Shown one piece after another: positions 37,556 through 48,058 of a stretch of DNA of 64,000 nucleotides. The notes under the pieces are model-generated. The model did not search any database and had not been told where the DNA came from. It was given only the letters and a program-made list of their open reading frames with translations. Both the position numbers and the translations under genes were made by a program. Source of the stretch: Clostridiales bacterium (lineage in GTDB: Bacteria; Bacillota; Clostridia; Oscillospirales; Oscillospiraceae). Where the stretch lies: positions 23,770 through 87,769 of the forward strand of contig JAJBVG010000073.1 in assembly GCA_020859945.1 (NCBI GenBank), given 5' to 3'. Numbering within the stretch: the first letter of the stretch is position 1; every line of letters starts with the position of its first letter.

Positions 37556-37612
37556 GTTGCTATCCACACATATGATTTTGGACAGCACCCCAATAAGGAG
37601 GTCCATCCGACT

Positions 37613-39085
37613 ATGAAAACCTATTTCCCCTCCCTGGAGGAGGCCGAGGCCCTGGCCCCGGATTACCGGGCCATTCCTGTGGCCCGCACTATCCTCTCTG
37701 ACATCCGCACCCCCGTGGAGATGCTCCGCATCCTGAAATCGGTCAGCCGCCACTGTTTCCTGCTGGAATCCGCCGAGCAGACCAAGCACTGGGGCCGCTA
37801 TACCTTCCTGGGCTACGACCCCAAGCTGGAGTTCACCTGCACCAACGGCGTGGTCACCATCAAATCGGGCATGACCATGACCGTCCCCACCGACGACCCG
37901 GCCCAGTTCATCCGCCAAATCATCGACGAGAACCGCGCCCCTAAAATCGAGGGGATGCCCCCCTTCACCGGCGGGCTGATGGGCTACTTTTCCTATGACT
38001 ACATCAAGTACGCTGAGCCGTCCCTGAACCTGGACAGCGACGACCCCGGCAACTTTAAGGACGTAGACCTGATGCTGTTCGACAAACTGGTGTGCTTCGA
38101 CAACTACAAGCAGACCATCACCGTCATCGTCAACGCCAAAACCGACTCCATCGAGGAGAACTACCGCCGGGCGCTGCTGGAGCTGGATGAGATGGTAACG
38201 CTCATCAAGTACGGCACCCCCAAGCAGAACAAACCTTTGAAGCTCAAGGGCGAGTTCCAGCCCCTGTTCAACAAGGAACAGTATTGCGCCATGGTGGAAA
38301 AGGCCCGGCACTACATCTACGAAGGCGACATCTTCCAGGTGGTCCTCTCCAACCGGCTCCAGGTGGAGGCGGAGGGGTCTCTCTTCGACACCTACCGGCT
38401 GCTGCGGGCCACCAACCCTTCTCCCTATATGTTCTACATCGTCAGCGACGACGTGGAGATCGCCGGGGCCTCCCCGGAGACGCTGGTGCAGCTCCAGGAC
38501 GGCGTGCTGCACACCTTCCCCCTGGCGGGGACCCGTCCCCGTGGCAAGACCGACGCGGAGGACCTGGCCCTGGAGCGGAGCCTGCTGGCCGACCCCAAGG
38601 AGTGCAGCGAGCACAATATGCTGGTGGACCTGGGCCGCAACGACATTGGCCGCCTGTCCAAGTTCGGCACCGTCCAGGTGGAACAGTACATGGGCATCGA
38701 GCGCTACTCTCACGTTATGCACATCGGCTCCACCGTCCGGGGAGAGCTGCGGGACGACTGCGACGCCTTGGATGCGGTGGGCTGCGTCCTCCCCGCCGGC
38801 ACCCTCTCCGGTGCGCCCAAAATCCGCGCCTGCGAAATTATCAACGAGCTGGAGAACAACAAGCGGGGCATTTACGGCGGAGCCATCGGCTACATCGACT
38901 TCACCGGCAATTTGGACACCTGCATCGCCATCCGCCTGGCCTTCAAGAAGAACGGCACCGTCTTTGTCCGCTCCGGCGCGGGCATCGTGGCCGACTCCGT
39001 GCCGGAAAACGAGTACCAGGAGTGCATCAACAAGGCGGCAGCGGTGGTCAACGCCGTGAAACAGAGTGAGGGAGGCATTGACTGA
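37613..39085 (+). CDS. trpE: Anthranilate synthase component I
   Basis: Conserved [46 protein letters not shown]. Confidence 0.97.
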   Translation: MKTYFPSLEEAEALAPDYRAIPVARTILSDIRTPVEMLRILKSVSRHCFLLESAEQTKHWGRYTFLGYDPKLEFTCTNGVVTIKSGMTMTVPTDDPAQFIRQIIDENRAPKIEGMPPFTGGLMGYFSYDYIKYAEPSLNLDSDDPGNFKDVDLMLFDKLVCFDNYKQTITVIVNAKTDSIEENYRRALLELDEMVTLIKYGTPKQNKPLKLKGEFQPLFNKEQYCAMVEKARHYIYEGDIFQVVLSNRLQVEAEGSLFDTYRLLRATNPSPYMFYIVSDDVEIAGASPETLVQLQDGVLHTFPLAGTRPRGKTDAEDLALERSLLADPKECSEHNMLVDLGRNDIGRLSKFGTVQVEQYMGIERYSHVMHIGSTVRGELRDDCDALDAVGCVLPAGTLSGAPKIRACEIINELENNKRGIYGGAIGYIDFTGNLDTCIAIRLAFKKNGTVFVRSGAGIVADSVPENEYQECINKAAAVVNAVKQSEGGID

Positions 39086-40686
39086 TGATTTTGCTGATTG
39101 ACAACTACGACAGCTTTTCCTACAACCTGTATCAGCTGATCGGCTCCATCAACCCGGACATCCGGGTGGTGCGCAACGATAAAATCACGTTGGAGGAAAT
39201 CGAAGCCCTAAAACCCAGCCACATCATCCTCTCTCCCGGCCCCGGACGGCCCAGTCAGGCGGGCATCTGCGAGGACGTGGTGCGACACTTCGCCGGGAAA
39301 ATCCCCATCCTGGGGGTGTGCCTGGGCCATCAGGCCATCTGCGAGGCGTTTGGGGCCACCGTTTCCTATGCCAAGGAGCTGATGCACGGCAAAAAGTCCG
39401 ACATCATCCTGGACCTAAGCACCCCCATCTTCTTCGGCCTGCCCCACGTCATCGAGGGGGCGCGCTACCACTCCCTGGCCGCCGTGCCGGAGACCATTCC
39501 CCCCTGCCTCAAGGTCATCGCCACCACCGAGGACGGCGAAATCATGGCCGTCCGGCACCGGGAGTATGAGGTCTACGGCCTGCAATTTCACCCTGAGTCC
39601 ATCCTGACCCCCAAGGGCCATCATATATTAAAGCAATTTCTTACCGGGAGGAACACCACTATGATTAAAGAAGCCATCACCAAAATCGTTGACAAACAGG
39701 ACCTGACCTATGAAGAAGCCTACGCCGTTATGAGCGAGATCATGAGCGGGGAAACCACTCCCACCCAGAACGCCGCGTTCCTGGCCGCCCTGTCCACCAA
39801 GAGCACCAAGGCCGAGACCATCGAGGAGATCTCCGGCTGCGCCGCCGCCATGCGGGACAAGGCCATTCCCGTGGACACCGGCGACATGAAGACCCTCGAA
39901 ATCGTCGGCACCGGCGGCGACGGCGCACACAGCTTCAACATCTCCACCACCACCATGTTTGTGCTGGCCGCGGGCGGCGTCAAGGTGGCCAAGCACGGCA
40001 ACCGGGCCGCCTCCTCCAGCTGCGGCGCGGCTGACTGCCTGGAGGCTCTGGGAGCCAACATCCAGCAGGACCCGGAGACCTGCGTCCGCCTGCTGAAAGA
40101 CGTGGGAGCCTGCTTTATGTTCGCCCAGAAGTATCACACCTCCATGAAGTACGTGGGGGCCATCCGCAAGGAGCTGGGCTTCCGCACCGTGTTCAACATC
40201 CTCGGCCCCATCACCAACCCCGCTCACCCGGAGATGGAGCTGCTGGGCGTGTACGACGAGTACCTGGTGGAGCCTCTGGCCCACGTGCTGACCAGCCTGG
40301 GCACCACCCGCGGTTTGGTGGTCCACGGCCTGGATAAGCTGGACGAAGTCTCCATCTGCGGCCCCACCAAAATCTGCGAGTTCGACAACGGCAAGTACCA
40401 AACCTACACCATCCAGCCGGAGGACTTCGGCCTGACCCGTGGCACCAAGGCCGACCTGCTGGGCGGCACCCCGGCGGAGAACGCCCAGATCACCACCGAC
40501 ATCCTCTCCGGCAAGCTCACCGGCCCCAAGCGGGACGCAGTGCTGATGAACGCCGCCGCCGGTCTTTACATCGACCACAAGGTGGAGACCCTGGCCGAGG
40601 GCGTAGAGCGAGCCAAGGAGCTGATCGACTCCGGCGCGGCTCTCGCCACCATGAAAGCCTTCATCGCCCAGTCCCCCAACGCCTGA
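39085..40686 (+). CDS. trpGD: Bifunctional anthranilate synthase component II / anthranilate phosphoribosyltransferase (TrpG-TrpD fusion)
   Basis: N-terminal GATase ([26 protein letters not shown]) then TrpD ([28 protein letters not shown]). Confidence 0.95.
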   Translation: MILLIDNYDSFSYNLYQLIGSINPDIRVVRNDKITLEEIEALKPSHIILSPGPGRPSQAGICEDVVRHFAGKIPILGVCLGHQAICEAFGATVSYAKELMHGKKSDIILDLSTPIFFGLPHVIEGARYHSLAAVPETIPPCLKVIATTEDGEIMAVRHREYEVYGLQFHPESILTPKGHHILKQFLTGRNTTMIKEAITKIVDKQDLTYEEAYAVMSEIMSGETTPTQNAAFLAALSTKSTKAETIEEISGCAAAMRDKAIPVDTGDMKTLEIVGTGGDGAHSFNISTTTMFVLAAGGVKVAKHGNRAASSSCGAADCLEALGANIQQDPETCVRLLKDVGACFMFAQKYHTSMKYVGAIRKELGFRTVFNILGPITNPAHPEMELLGVYDEYLVEPLAHVLTSLGTTRGLVVHGLDKLDEVSICGPTKICEFDNGKYQTYTIQPEDFGLTRGTKADLLGGTPAENAQITTDILSGKLTGPKRDAVLMNAAAGLYIDHKVETLAEGVERAKELIDSGAALATMKAFIAQSPNA

Positions 40687-41471
40687 TGGCCACTATACTC
40701 GACACCATCGCCGCCCACAACCGGCAGCTTGTGGCGGAAAAGAAGCGTCTGCGCCCCCTCCAGCAGGTCCGGGCGGAGGCCGAGGCCCTGGACGCCAGCA
40801 CCGGCTACCCCTTCCGCCGGGCGCTGGCCGCCCCCGGCGTCTCCTTCATCTGCGAGGTGAAGAAGGCCAGCCCCTCCAAAGGTCTCATTGCCCCGGACTT
40901 CCCCTATCTGGACATCGCCAGAGAGTACGAGGCCGCCGGAGCCGACGCCATCTCCTGCCTGACGGAGCCGAAATGGTTCCTGGGCCGGGACGAGTACGTC
41001 CGGGAAATTGCCAGCACTGTCTCCCTCCCGGTGCTGCGCAAGGACTTCACCATCGACGAATACATGATTTACGAGGCCAAGACCCTGGGCGCGTCGGCGG
41101 TGCTGCTCATCTGCTCCCTGCTGGACGGGGACACCCTGCGCCGCTGGCGGCTGTTGGCCGAGTCCCTGGGTATGGACGCGCTGGTGGAGGCCCACGACGA
41201 GGCCGAGGTGGAGACCGCCCTGGCCTCCGGCGCGCGCATCGTCGGCGTCAACAACCGCAACCTGAAAGACTTCACCGTGGATGTCCACAACTCCACCCGT
41301 TACCGCAGGATGGTCCCCCCCTCCGTCCTGTTCGTCTCGGAAAGCGGCATCCAGACCCGGTCTGACGTGCAGGTCCTGGAAGAAAACGGGACTAATGCCG
41401 TCCTCATCGGCGAAGCTTTTATGAAATCTATGAATAAAAAGGCCATGATGAATGAATTGAAGGGAATTTGA
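40686..41471 (+). CDS. trpC: Indole-3-glycerol phosphate synthase
   Basis: FICEVKKASPSKGLI; VLRKDFTIDEYMIYEAK; GVNNRNLKDF. Confidence 0.97.
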   Translation: MATILDTIAAHNRQLVAEKKRLRPLQQVRAEAEALDASTGYPFRRALAAPGVSFICEVKKASPSKGLIAPDFPYLDIAREYEAAGADAISCLTEPKWFLGRDEYVREIASTVSLPVLRKDFTIDEYMIYEAKTLGASAVLLICSLLDGDTLRRWRLLAESLGMDALVEAHDEAEVETALASGARIVGVNNRNLKDFTVDVHNSTRYRRMVPPSVLFVSESGIQTRSDVQVLEENGTNAVLIGEAFMKSMNKKAMMNELKGI

Positions 41472-41497
41472 CCGGTTGTTTTTAGTACATTTGTTGT

Positions 41498-41526
41498 TTG
41501 CAATCCCCGCCGGGCCTGTGTATAAT
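41498..41526 (+). promoter_or_regulatory. Internal promoter TTGCAA-17-TATAAT between trpC and trpF
   Basis: Hexamers in the 107-nt trpC-trpF gap. Confidence 0.55.
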
Positions 41527-41578
41527 ATAGAAGTACGTTTTTAAGCTGTCACAGTAACCTGTGTATCGAGGGATCTCT

Positions 41579-42184
41579 ATGTCAACAAAAATTAAGATTT
41601 GTGGTCTGCGCCGCGTGGAGGACGTGGACTTTGTCAACGAAGCCAAGCCCGATTACGCCGGTGTGATTTTGTGCCGCCGGTTTTGGAGAGGCATCGACTT
41701 CGACCAGGCCAAGCTGCTGCGCAAGCGCCTGGACCCCAACATTCCTCTGGTGGGCGTGTTCGTCAACGACCGGTTTTCCGACGTGGTAGTGGCCCTGCGG
41801 CAGGGCGTCGTGGACATGGTCCAGCTCCACGGCACCGAGTCCGAGGAGTACATCACCAGCGTCCAGATGATGGCCCGCAAGCCCGTCATCAAAGCCTGTC
41901 AGGTCCATGACCCGTCCGTCATTCCCTACGCCGTCAACTCCGCCGCCGACCACATCCTGCTGGACTCCGGCGCCGGTTCCGGCGAGACCTTCGACTGGTC
42001 CATCATCCAGAACGTGGAGCGGCCCTTCATCCTGGCCGGCGGGCTGACCCCGGAGAACATTCCGCAGGCAATCGAGGCGGTCCACCCCTGGGGCATCGAC
42101 ATCTCCAGCGGCGTGGAGACCGACAAGGTCAAGGACCGGGACAAAATTCTGGCGGCGGTGGAGGCCGTGCGGCGCTTCGGCTGA
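41579..42184 (+). CDS. trpF: Phosphoribosylanthranilate isomerase
   Basis: KIKICGLRRVEDVDFVNEAKPDYAGVIL; VQLHGTESEEYI; LAGGLTPENI. Confidence 0.95.
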   Translation: MSTKIKICGLRRVEDVDFVNEAKPDYAGVILCRRFWRGIDFDQAKLLRKRLDPNIPLVGVFVNDRFSDVVVALRQGVVDMVQLHGTESEEYITSVQMMARKPVIKACQVHDPSVIPYAVNSAADHILLDSGAGSGETFDWSIIQNVERPFILAGGLTPENIPQAIEAVHPWGIDISSGVETDKVKDRDKILAAVEAVRRFG

Positions 42185-42276
42185 GTTTTTCCACAACATC
42201 GACACAAAAGGGGAGGGAACAGTTTCCTTCCCCTTTTTTCTTACCCTAAAACCTCTCACAAAGGAGTGACCCCCCT

Positions 42277-43464
42277 ATGTCAAACGGACGCTTCGGCATC
42301 CACGGCGGACAGTACATCCCGGAGACGCTGATGAACGCTGTCATCGAGCTGGAGGACGCCTACAACCACTTTAAGGACGACCCGCAGTTCCAGGCGGAGC
42401 TGCACGAGCTGTTCACCAACTACGCCAACCGCCCCTCCAACCTCTACTATGCGGAGAAAATGACCAAAGACCTGGGCGGCGCGAAAATCTACCTGAAACG
42501 GGAAGACCTGAACCACACCGGCGCGCACAAGATCAACAACGCCCTGGGTCAGGCCCTGCTGGCCAAGAAGATGGGCAAGACCCGCCTCATCGCGGAGACC
42601 GGCGCGGGGCAGCACGGGGTTGCCACCGCCACCGTCGCGGCTTATATGGGCATGGAGTGCGACGTGTACATGGGCAAGCTGGACATGGAGCGCCAGGCCC
42701 TGAACGTGTTCCGGATGCGGCTGATGGGCGCGCGGGTCCACGGCGTGGAGACCGGCACCGCCACCCTGAAAGACGCCGTCTCCGAGTGTATGCGGGAGTG
42801 GACCAACCGAATCGCCGACACCCACTATCTCCTCGGCTCCTGCATGGGCCCCCATCCCTTCCCCACCATCGTCCGGGACTTCCAGGCCGTCATCTCCCAG
42901 GAGATGAAGCAGCAGATTTTGGAGGCGGAGGGCCGTCTGCCCGACGTGGTCATGGCCTGCGTGGGCGGCGGTTCCAACGCCATCGGCTCCTTCTACCATT
43001 TCATCGACGACAAGGACGTGAAGCTCATCGGTTGCGAGGCCGCCGGGCGGGGCATCGACACCTGGGAGACCGCCGCCACCATTAACACCGGCAGCCTGGG
43101 CATCTTCCACGGCATGAAGAGCTACTTCTGCCAGGACAAATACGGCCAAATCGCCCCGGTGTACTCCATCTCCGCCGGGCTGGACTACCCTGGCATTGGG
43201 CCGGAACACGCCTGGCTCCACGACATTGGCCGGGCCGAGTATGTGGGCGTCACCGACGAGGAAGCCGTCGGCGCCTTCGAGTACCTGAGCCGCACCGAGG
43301 GTATCATCCCCGCCATTGAGTCGGCCCACGCCGTGGCCCACGCCATCAAAATCGCCCCGACCATGCGCAAAGACCAAATCATCGTCATCACCCTCTCTGG
43401 CCGTGGTGACAAGGACTGTGCGGCTATGGCCCGCTACCGGGGGGAGGAACTGTACGATGATTAA
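42277..43464 (+). CDS. trpB: Tryptophan synthase beta subunit
   Basis: [42 protein letters not shown]. Confidence 0.98.
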   Translation: MSNGRFGIHGGQYIPETLMNAVIELEDAYNHFKDDPQFQAELHELFTNYANRPSNLYYAEKMTKDLGGAKIYLKREDLNHTGAHKINNALGQALLAKKMGKTRLIAETGAGQHGVATATVAAYMGMECDVYMGKLDMERQALNVFRMRLMGARVHGVETGTATLKDAVSECMREWTNRIADTHYLLGSCMGPHPFPTIVRDFQAVISQEMKQQILEAEGRLPDVVMACVGGGSNAIGSFYHFIDDKDVKLIGCEAAGRGIDTWETAATINTGSLGIFHGMKSYFCQDKYGQIAPVYSISAGLDYPGIGPEHAWLHDIGRAEYVGVTDEEAVGAFEYLSRTEGIIPAIESAHAVAHAIKIAPTMRKDQIIVITLSGRGDKDCAAMARYRGEELYDD

Positions 43465-44239
43465 AATTGCTGACGCCTTCCGCAACGGCAAGGCTTTTAT
43501 CCCCTTCATCACCTGCGGGGACCCCGACCTGGAAACCACCCGCAAACTGGTCTGCGCTATGGTGGAAAACGGCGCGGATTTAATTGAACTGGGCATCCCC
43601 TTCTCCGACCCCACCGCCGAAGGCCCCGTCATTCAGGGGGCCAACCTCCGCGCCCTCTCCAACGGCTGCACCACCGACGATGTGTTCGCCCTGGCGGAGG
43701 CTCTGCGGAAGGAGGACGGTCTCACCGTCCCCATGGTGTTCATGACCTACGCCAACGTGGTCTACCACTACGGCACCGAGAAATTCTGCGCCCGGGCCGC
43801 AGAAGCGGGGATGCAGGGGCTGATTTTGCCCGATGTTCCCTTCGAGGAAAAGGGCGACTTCGCCCCCGCCTGCCGGAAGTACGGCCTGGAGCTGGTGAGC
43901 CTCATCGCCCCCACCTCCCACCAGCGCATCAAGACCATCGCCGCCGACGCGGAGGGCTTCGTCTACTGCGTGTCCTCCCTGGGCGTCACCGGCGTGCGCA
44001 GTCAAATCACCACCGATGTGGCCTCTATGGTCCGGCTGGTGAAGGAGGGGAAGGACATCCCCGCCTGCATTGGCTTCGGCATCTCCAACCCGGAGACTGC
44101 CCGGAAAATGGCCCAGTCCGCCGACGGCGTCATTGTGGGTTCCGCCATCGTCCGGCTCATCGGGCAGTATGGCCGGGACGCGGTGGAGCCGGTGTCCCGG
44201 TTCGTGAAGGAAATGAAGGACGCCATTCGGGACCTGTGA
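43457..44239 (+). CDS. trpA: Tryptophan synthase alpha subunit
   Basis: [46 protein letters not shown]. Confidence 0.97.
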   Translation: MIKIADAFRNGKAFIPFITCGDPDLETTRKLVCAMVENGADLIELGIPFSDPTAEGPVIQGANLRALSNGCTTDDVFALAEALRKEDGLTVPMVFMTYANVVYHYGTEKFCARAAEAGMQGLILPDVPFEEKGDFAPACRKYGLELVSLIAPTSHQRIKTIAADAEGFVYCVSSLGVTGVRSQITTDVASMVRLVKEGKDIPACIGFGISNPETARKMAQSADGVIVGSAIVRLIGQYGRDAVEPVSRFVKEMKDAIRDL

Positions 44240-44286
44240 ACAATTTGCAATTTGCAATGAGCAATTAGTAATAAAATCCTGAACGT

Positions 44287-44322
44287 AAAAAACACGCAGG
44301 TTTGTTGCCTGCGTGTTTTTTT
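44287..44322 (+). terminator. Terminator of the trp operon
   Basis: AAAAACACGCAGG-tttgttg-CCTGCGTGTTTTTTT. Confidence 0.9.
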
Positions 44323-44333
44323 CAATCATTTTT

Positions 44334-44480
44334 AGTTATCCCTTTGAATCATCCTTATCAATCATTCCAATGAGAAACCCCTCCACCACCGTCCAAGGGC
44401 GGCGGCCCTCCTCCGCCGTCAAGCGGCACTTCCGGGGCTTTGCCCCTCCCTGCCCTTTCAGGGGAGGCAAGGGAGGTAGT
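44334..44480 (+). repeat. Dispersed intergenic repeat family A, copy 3
   Basis: Close match to 560-696. Confidence 0.75.
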
Positions 44481-44569
44481 GCTTATTTTTTAGTGTTGGT
44501 TTAATCCGATAAAGGTTAAATTTTTAGTAAAAAACTTCTCTCTAACCACTCGTCACTAACCACTAGCCG

Positions 44570-45691
44570 TTAAACTTTCCCATACATAAACAGGTCGCAT
44601 TTGATCATACCATTATAGAGCTTCCGTTTCTTCTTGGCCCGCTGGCCGAAGGCGTCCTCAAACTCCGTGTGGCTGGAGAGAATGGCCGTGCGCCACCCCT
44701 CCGGCAGCAGCCGAACCGTATGACCAAAGGCCCGGTACAGCTCCGTGACCTCGTCCTTCTCCATCAGCCGCTCACCGTAGGGCGGGTTGGTGACCAGACG
44801 GCCATAGGGAGCGGTGCTGTAAAACCGCCGGGCGTCGTAAACCTCGAAGCGAACCGTGTCCTCCACGTCGGCTTTGACTGCGTTGGCCTGAGCGATCTCC
44901 ACGCTGCGGGGGTCGATGTCCCCGCCCCAGATGTCATAGACCCGGTCGTATTCCTTGCTGATGGCCTCGTCCGCCGCGTCCATCCAGCTCCGCTGGGGCA
45001 GCCCGGCCCACTTCTGGGCGGCAAAGGTGCGGTTCAGCCCCGGCGCGCGGTTTTTGGCGATGAGCGCCGCCTCGATGGGGATGGTGCCCGACCCACAGAA
45101 GGGGTCACAGAAGGGGTCCAGCCCCCGGTAGCCGGTCAGCAGCACCATGGCCGCCGCCAGGGTCTCCCGCAGAGGCGCGCCGTTGTTCACCGCCCGATAG
45201 CCCCGCTTGTATAGGCCCTCGCCGCTGGTGTCCAGGCAGACATGCACCTGGTCCTTCATGATGGAGAACCGGATTTGGTATCGCGGCCCGTCCTCCGGCA
45301 GCCACTCCGTCCCGTAGACCTCCCCCAGCTTGGCGGAGGCGGCTTTTTTCACGATGGACTGGCAGGCGGGGACCGAGTGAAGCTGGGAATTGATGGAGTA
45401 CCCCTTCACGGGGAACTCGCCGTTTTTGGGGATCCAGTCCTGCCAGGGGACGGCCTTCACCCCCTGGAACAGCTCCTCAAAGGAGGTGGCGGGGAACTCC
45501 GCCAGCACCGCCAGCACCCTGGCCCCGCAGCGCAAGTTGATGTTCAGCCGGGGGATGTCCGCCAGGGTCCCTCGGCAGGTGATCCGGCCGTTTTCCGCCC
45601 GGACCTCCGCCAGCCCCAGCCGCTTCATCTCGTCGGCCACCAGCTTTTCCAGCCCCAGCAGGCAGGGGACCTCCAGTTTTATGTGATTCAT
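44570..45691 (-). CDS. THUMP-domain class I SAM-dependent RNA methyltransferase
   Basis: DPFCGSGTIPIEAALIA; VTNPPYGERL; N-terminal THUMP-like region. Confidence 0.9.
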   Translation of the reverse strand: MNHIKLEVPCLLGLEKLVADEMKRLGLAEVRAENGRITCRGTLADIPRLNINLRCGARVLAVLAEFPATSFEELFQGVKAVPWQDWIPKNGEFPVKGYSINSQLHSVPACQSIVKKAASAKLGEVYGTEWLPEDGPRYQIRFSIMKDQVHVCLDTSGEGLYKRGYRAVNNGAPLRETLAAAMVLLTGYRGLDPFCDPFCGSGTIPIEAALIAKNRAPGLNRTFAAQKWAGLPQRSWMDAADEAISKEYDRVYDIWGGDIDPRSVEIAQANAVKADVEDTVRFEVYDARRFYSTAPYGRLVTNPPYGERLMEKDEVTELYRAFGHTVRLLPEGWRTAILSSHTEFEDAFGQRAKKKRKLYNGMIKCDLFMYGKV

Positions 45692-45886
45692 GTTGATTTC
45701 TCCTTGTATCCGCCGACTTGCGGGCAGACGCTGTTTTTCTGTCAAATTTAGAATCAGTATACCCAAATTTTAACCGAATTGCAATCTTCTTTTCTGGACT
45801 TTATCACTGACTTGTGTTATCCTATTCCATACAGGGAGGAATCCGCCTCTCTATTGGTCTATCTCCACGAAAGGAGGTTCCCCTTC

Positions 45887-46360
45887 ATGCAGCTATTCTC
45901 CCTCTCCGCCCCTGTGGTCTGGCTGATCCTGCTGGTGTTCTTCGCCGTGCTGGAGGGCGTCACCGTCAGCCTCAGCTCGGTGTGGTTCGCCCTGGGCGCG
46001 CTGGCGGCCCTGCTGGTGTCGCTGTTCATCGACAACCTGTGGATACAGCTGTTTGTGTTCGCGGTAGTGTCGTTGGTGACGCTGCTACTGATGCGCCCCC
46101 TGGCCACTCGCATGTTCCAGAAGAAGGGCTTTACCCCCACCAACGCCGACCGTATCCTGGGCAAAACCGGCATCGTCACCGAGGCCATCGACAACTTCGC
46201 CGCCAAAGGTCAGGTCAAGGTGTCCGGTCAGATGTGGTCCGCCCGGTCCGACAGCGGCGCCCCCATCTCCGCAGGTGTCCACGTCACCATCCTCCGCATT
46301 GAGGGCGTGCGGGTCATCGTCCGCCCGGAGACGGAAACCGCGCCTTCCGATTCACAATAA
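45887..46360 (+). CDS. NfeD family membrane protein
   Basis: TM segments then OB-like domain (ILGKTGIVTEAIDNFAAKGQVKVSGQMWSARSD); upstream of SPFH gene. Confidence 0.85.
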   Translation: MQLFSLSAPVVWLILLVFFAVLEGVTVSLSSVWFALGALAALLVSLFIDNLWIQLFVFAVVSLVTLLLMRPLATRMFQKKGFTPTNADRILGKTGIVTEAIDNFAAKGQVKVSGQMWSARSDSGAPISAGVHVTILRIEGVRVIVRPETETAPSDSQ

Positions 46361-46390
46361 CCCTTTTCCACATCAGAAAGGAGCTTTGCC

Positions 46391-47290
46391 ATGTTCTTTG
46401 TCGTTCTCGTCGTCATTTTAATTCTGCTGGCCGTTCTGGTGGCCCGGAACCTGGTCATCGTCCGCCAGGCCGAAGCCCGCGTGGTGGAGCGGCTGGGCGC
46501 GTTCTACGCCGTCTGGGGCGTGGGCATCCACATCAAGATCCCCTTCCTGGAGCGGGTCAGCCGTCCCATCTCCCTGAAGGAGCAGGTGGCCGACTTCGAG
46601 CCCCAGCCCGTCATCACCAAGGACAACGTCACCATTGAGGTGGACTCCGTCCTGTTCTATCAAATCACCGACCCTAAGCTCTACACCTACGGTGTGCAGT
46701 CCCCTATGCGGGCCATTGAGAACCTGTCCGCCACCACCCTGCGGAACATCATCGGCGACCTGGAACTGGACCAGTCCCTGACCAGCCGCGACCTCATCAA
46801 CACCCAAATGCGGGCCATCCTGGACGAGGCCACCGACCCCTGGGGCATCAAGGTCAACCGGGTGGAGATCAAGAACATCACCCCGCCTCAAGGCATCCGG
46901 GACGCCATGGAGCGCCAGATGAAGGCAGAGCGGGAGCGCCGTGAAGCCATCCTCCGGGCCGATGGCCAGAAGGAAAGCCAAATCCGCGAGGCCGAGGGCG
47001 AAAAGCGCGCCCAGGTCCTCCGGGCGGAGGCCGCGAAGGAAGCCCGGTTGCTGGAGGCCCAGGCCCAGGCCGAAGCCATTATCAAGGTGCAGACCGCTCA
47101 GGCCGAGGCCCTGCGCCTGCTGAACGAGTCCGCCCCCAACGATCAGGTCGTCAAGCTCAAGTCCCTGGAGGCGTTCCAGGCCGCTGCCAACGGCAAGGCC
47201 ACCAAGATCATCATCCCCTCCGAAATTCAGGGGCTGGCAGGACTGGCCGCCGGATTGAAGGGCGTGGTGGAAGAGGACCCCAAGGCGTAA
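46391..47290 (+). CDS. SPFH/Band 7 (stomatin/paraslipin-like) protein
   Basis: VRQAEARVVERLGAFYAVWGVGIHIKIPFLERV; IKNITPPQGIRDAMERQMKAERERREAIL. Confidence 0.95.
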   Translation: MFFVVLVVILILLAVLVARNLVIVRQAEARVVERLGAFYAVWGVGIHIKIPFLERVSRPISLKEQVADFEPQPVITKDNVTIEVDSVLFYQITDPKLYTYGVQSPMRAIENLSATTLRNIIGDLELDQSLTSRDLINTQMRAILDEATDPWGIKVNRVEIKNITPPQGIRDAMERQMKAERERREAILRADGQKESQIREAEGEKRAQVLRAEAAKEARLLEAQAQAEAIIKVQTAQAEALRLLNESAPNDQVVKLKSLEAFQAAANGKATKIIIPSEIQGLAGLAAGLKGVVEEDPKA

Positions 47291-47301
47291 CCAAACCACC
47301 T

Positions 47302-47333
47302 CAGCACCCCTCCCAACACCGGGAGGGGTGCTT
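47302..47333 (+). terminator. Terminator-like hairpin, first of two identical 32-bp copies
   Basis: CAGCACCCCTCCCAACACCGGGAGGGGTGCTT; identical at 47577-47608. Confidence 0.85.
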
Positions 47334-47576
47334 GAGCCTGTCGAAAAACGACAGGCTCTCGACCAAAATCACGGATTTTGGTCGAATGTGCGGCCCCGGC
47401 AGCGCACGCGCAAGCGCGCACGTTTGGGGCCTCCCTGTGTGCTTTTGCCGGTACACGCCCGGCTAAAAGCACGGATTTCATTTTATTTTGTTGCTTGCGC
47501 AACAAAACTCCTGCGGAGGGCTTTCATAACATTTTACGCCACTTCATTTTGGGAAATTGGCTTTTTTGACAATCTG

Positions 47577-47608
47577 CAGCACCCCTCCCAACACCGGGAG
47601 GGGTGCTT
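47577..47608 (+). terminator. Terminator-like hairpin, second identical 32-bp copy
   Basis: CAGCACCCCTCCCAACACCGGGAGGGGTGCTT followed by TT. Confidence 0.85.
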
Positions 47609-47633
47609 TTCGCATAAAAACACAAAAAATTGA

Positions 47634-47662
47634 TTGACAAAAACAAAAAAGCCATATATAAT
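47634..47662 (+). promoter_or_regulatory. Promoter TTGACA-17-TATAAT for rpsF-ssb-rpsR
   Basis: Hexamers ~90 nt upstream of rpsF. Confidence 0.85.
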
Positions 47663-47750
47663 GGAAAAGCTGCAATTCAAGAACAATGCGGCAGAATCCT
47701 TGCCTTTGCAAGAGGCAGAGGCCATATGTCCATAAGGAGGTGCAAATCAC

Positions 47751-48047
47751 ATGGCTAAGGTTACTGGCAATTACGAGACGATTTTCATCGCGGATACTTC
47801 CCTGGGGGACGACGGCATCGCCGCCCTGGTGGAGAAGTTCAAGGGTCTGGTAGAGCAGAACGGTACCCTGGGCGAAGTGGTTGAGTGGGGCAAGCGTCGG
47901 CTGGCCTATCCCATCAACCACAAGGTCGAGGGCTACTACACTCTGATGACCTTCACTTCCGCCCCTGATTTCCCCGCTGAGCTGACCCGGAACTACAACA
48001 TCACCGACGGCGTGATCCGTTCCATCGTGGTCGAGCAGGCGGAGTAA
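47751..48047 (+). CDS. rpsF: 30S ribosomal protein S6
   Basis: NYETIFIADTSLGDDGIAALVEKFK; WGKRRLAYPINHKVEGYY. Confidence 0.97.
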   Translation: MAKVTGNYETIFIADTSLGDDGIAALVEKFKGLVEQNGTLGEVVEWGKRRLAYPINHKVEGYYTLMTFTSAPDFPAELTRNYNITDGVIRSIVVEQAE

Positions 48048-48058
48048 GGGAGCGCATC

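Noticed and set aside
37266-37575. Small ORFs inside the trp leader
   Set aside because: They overlap the T-box structure and terminator. No leader-peptide run of Trp codons was seen.
47663-47750. S6:S18 autoregulatory leader RNA upstream of rpsF
   Set aside because: A CTTGC-CTTT-GCAAG hairpin is present, but I could not confidently recognise the conserved S6:S18 binding motif by eye. An Rfam search would decide.
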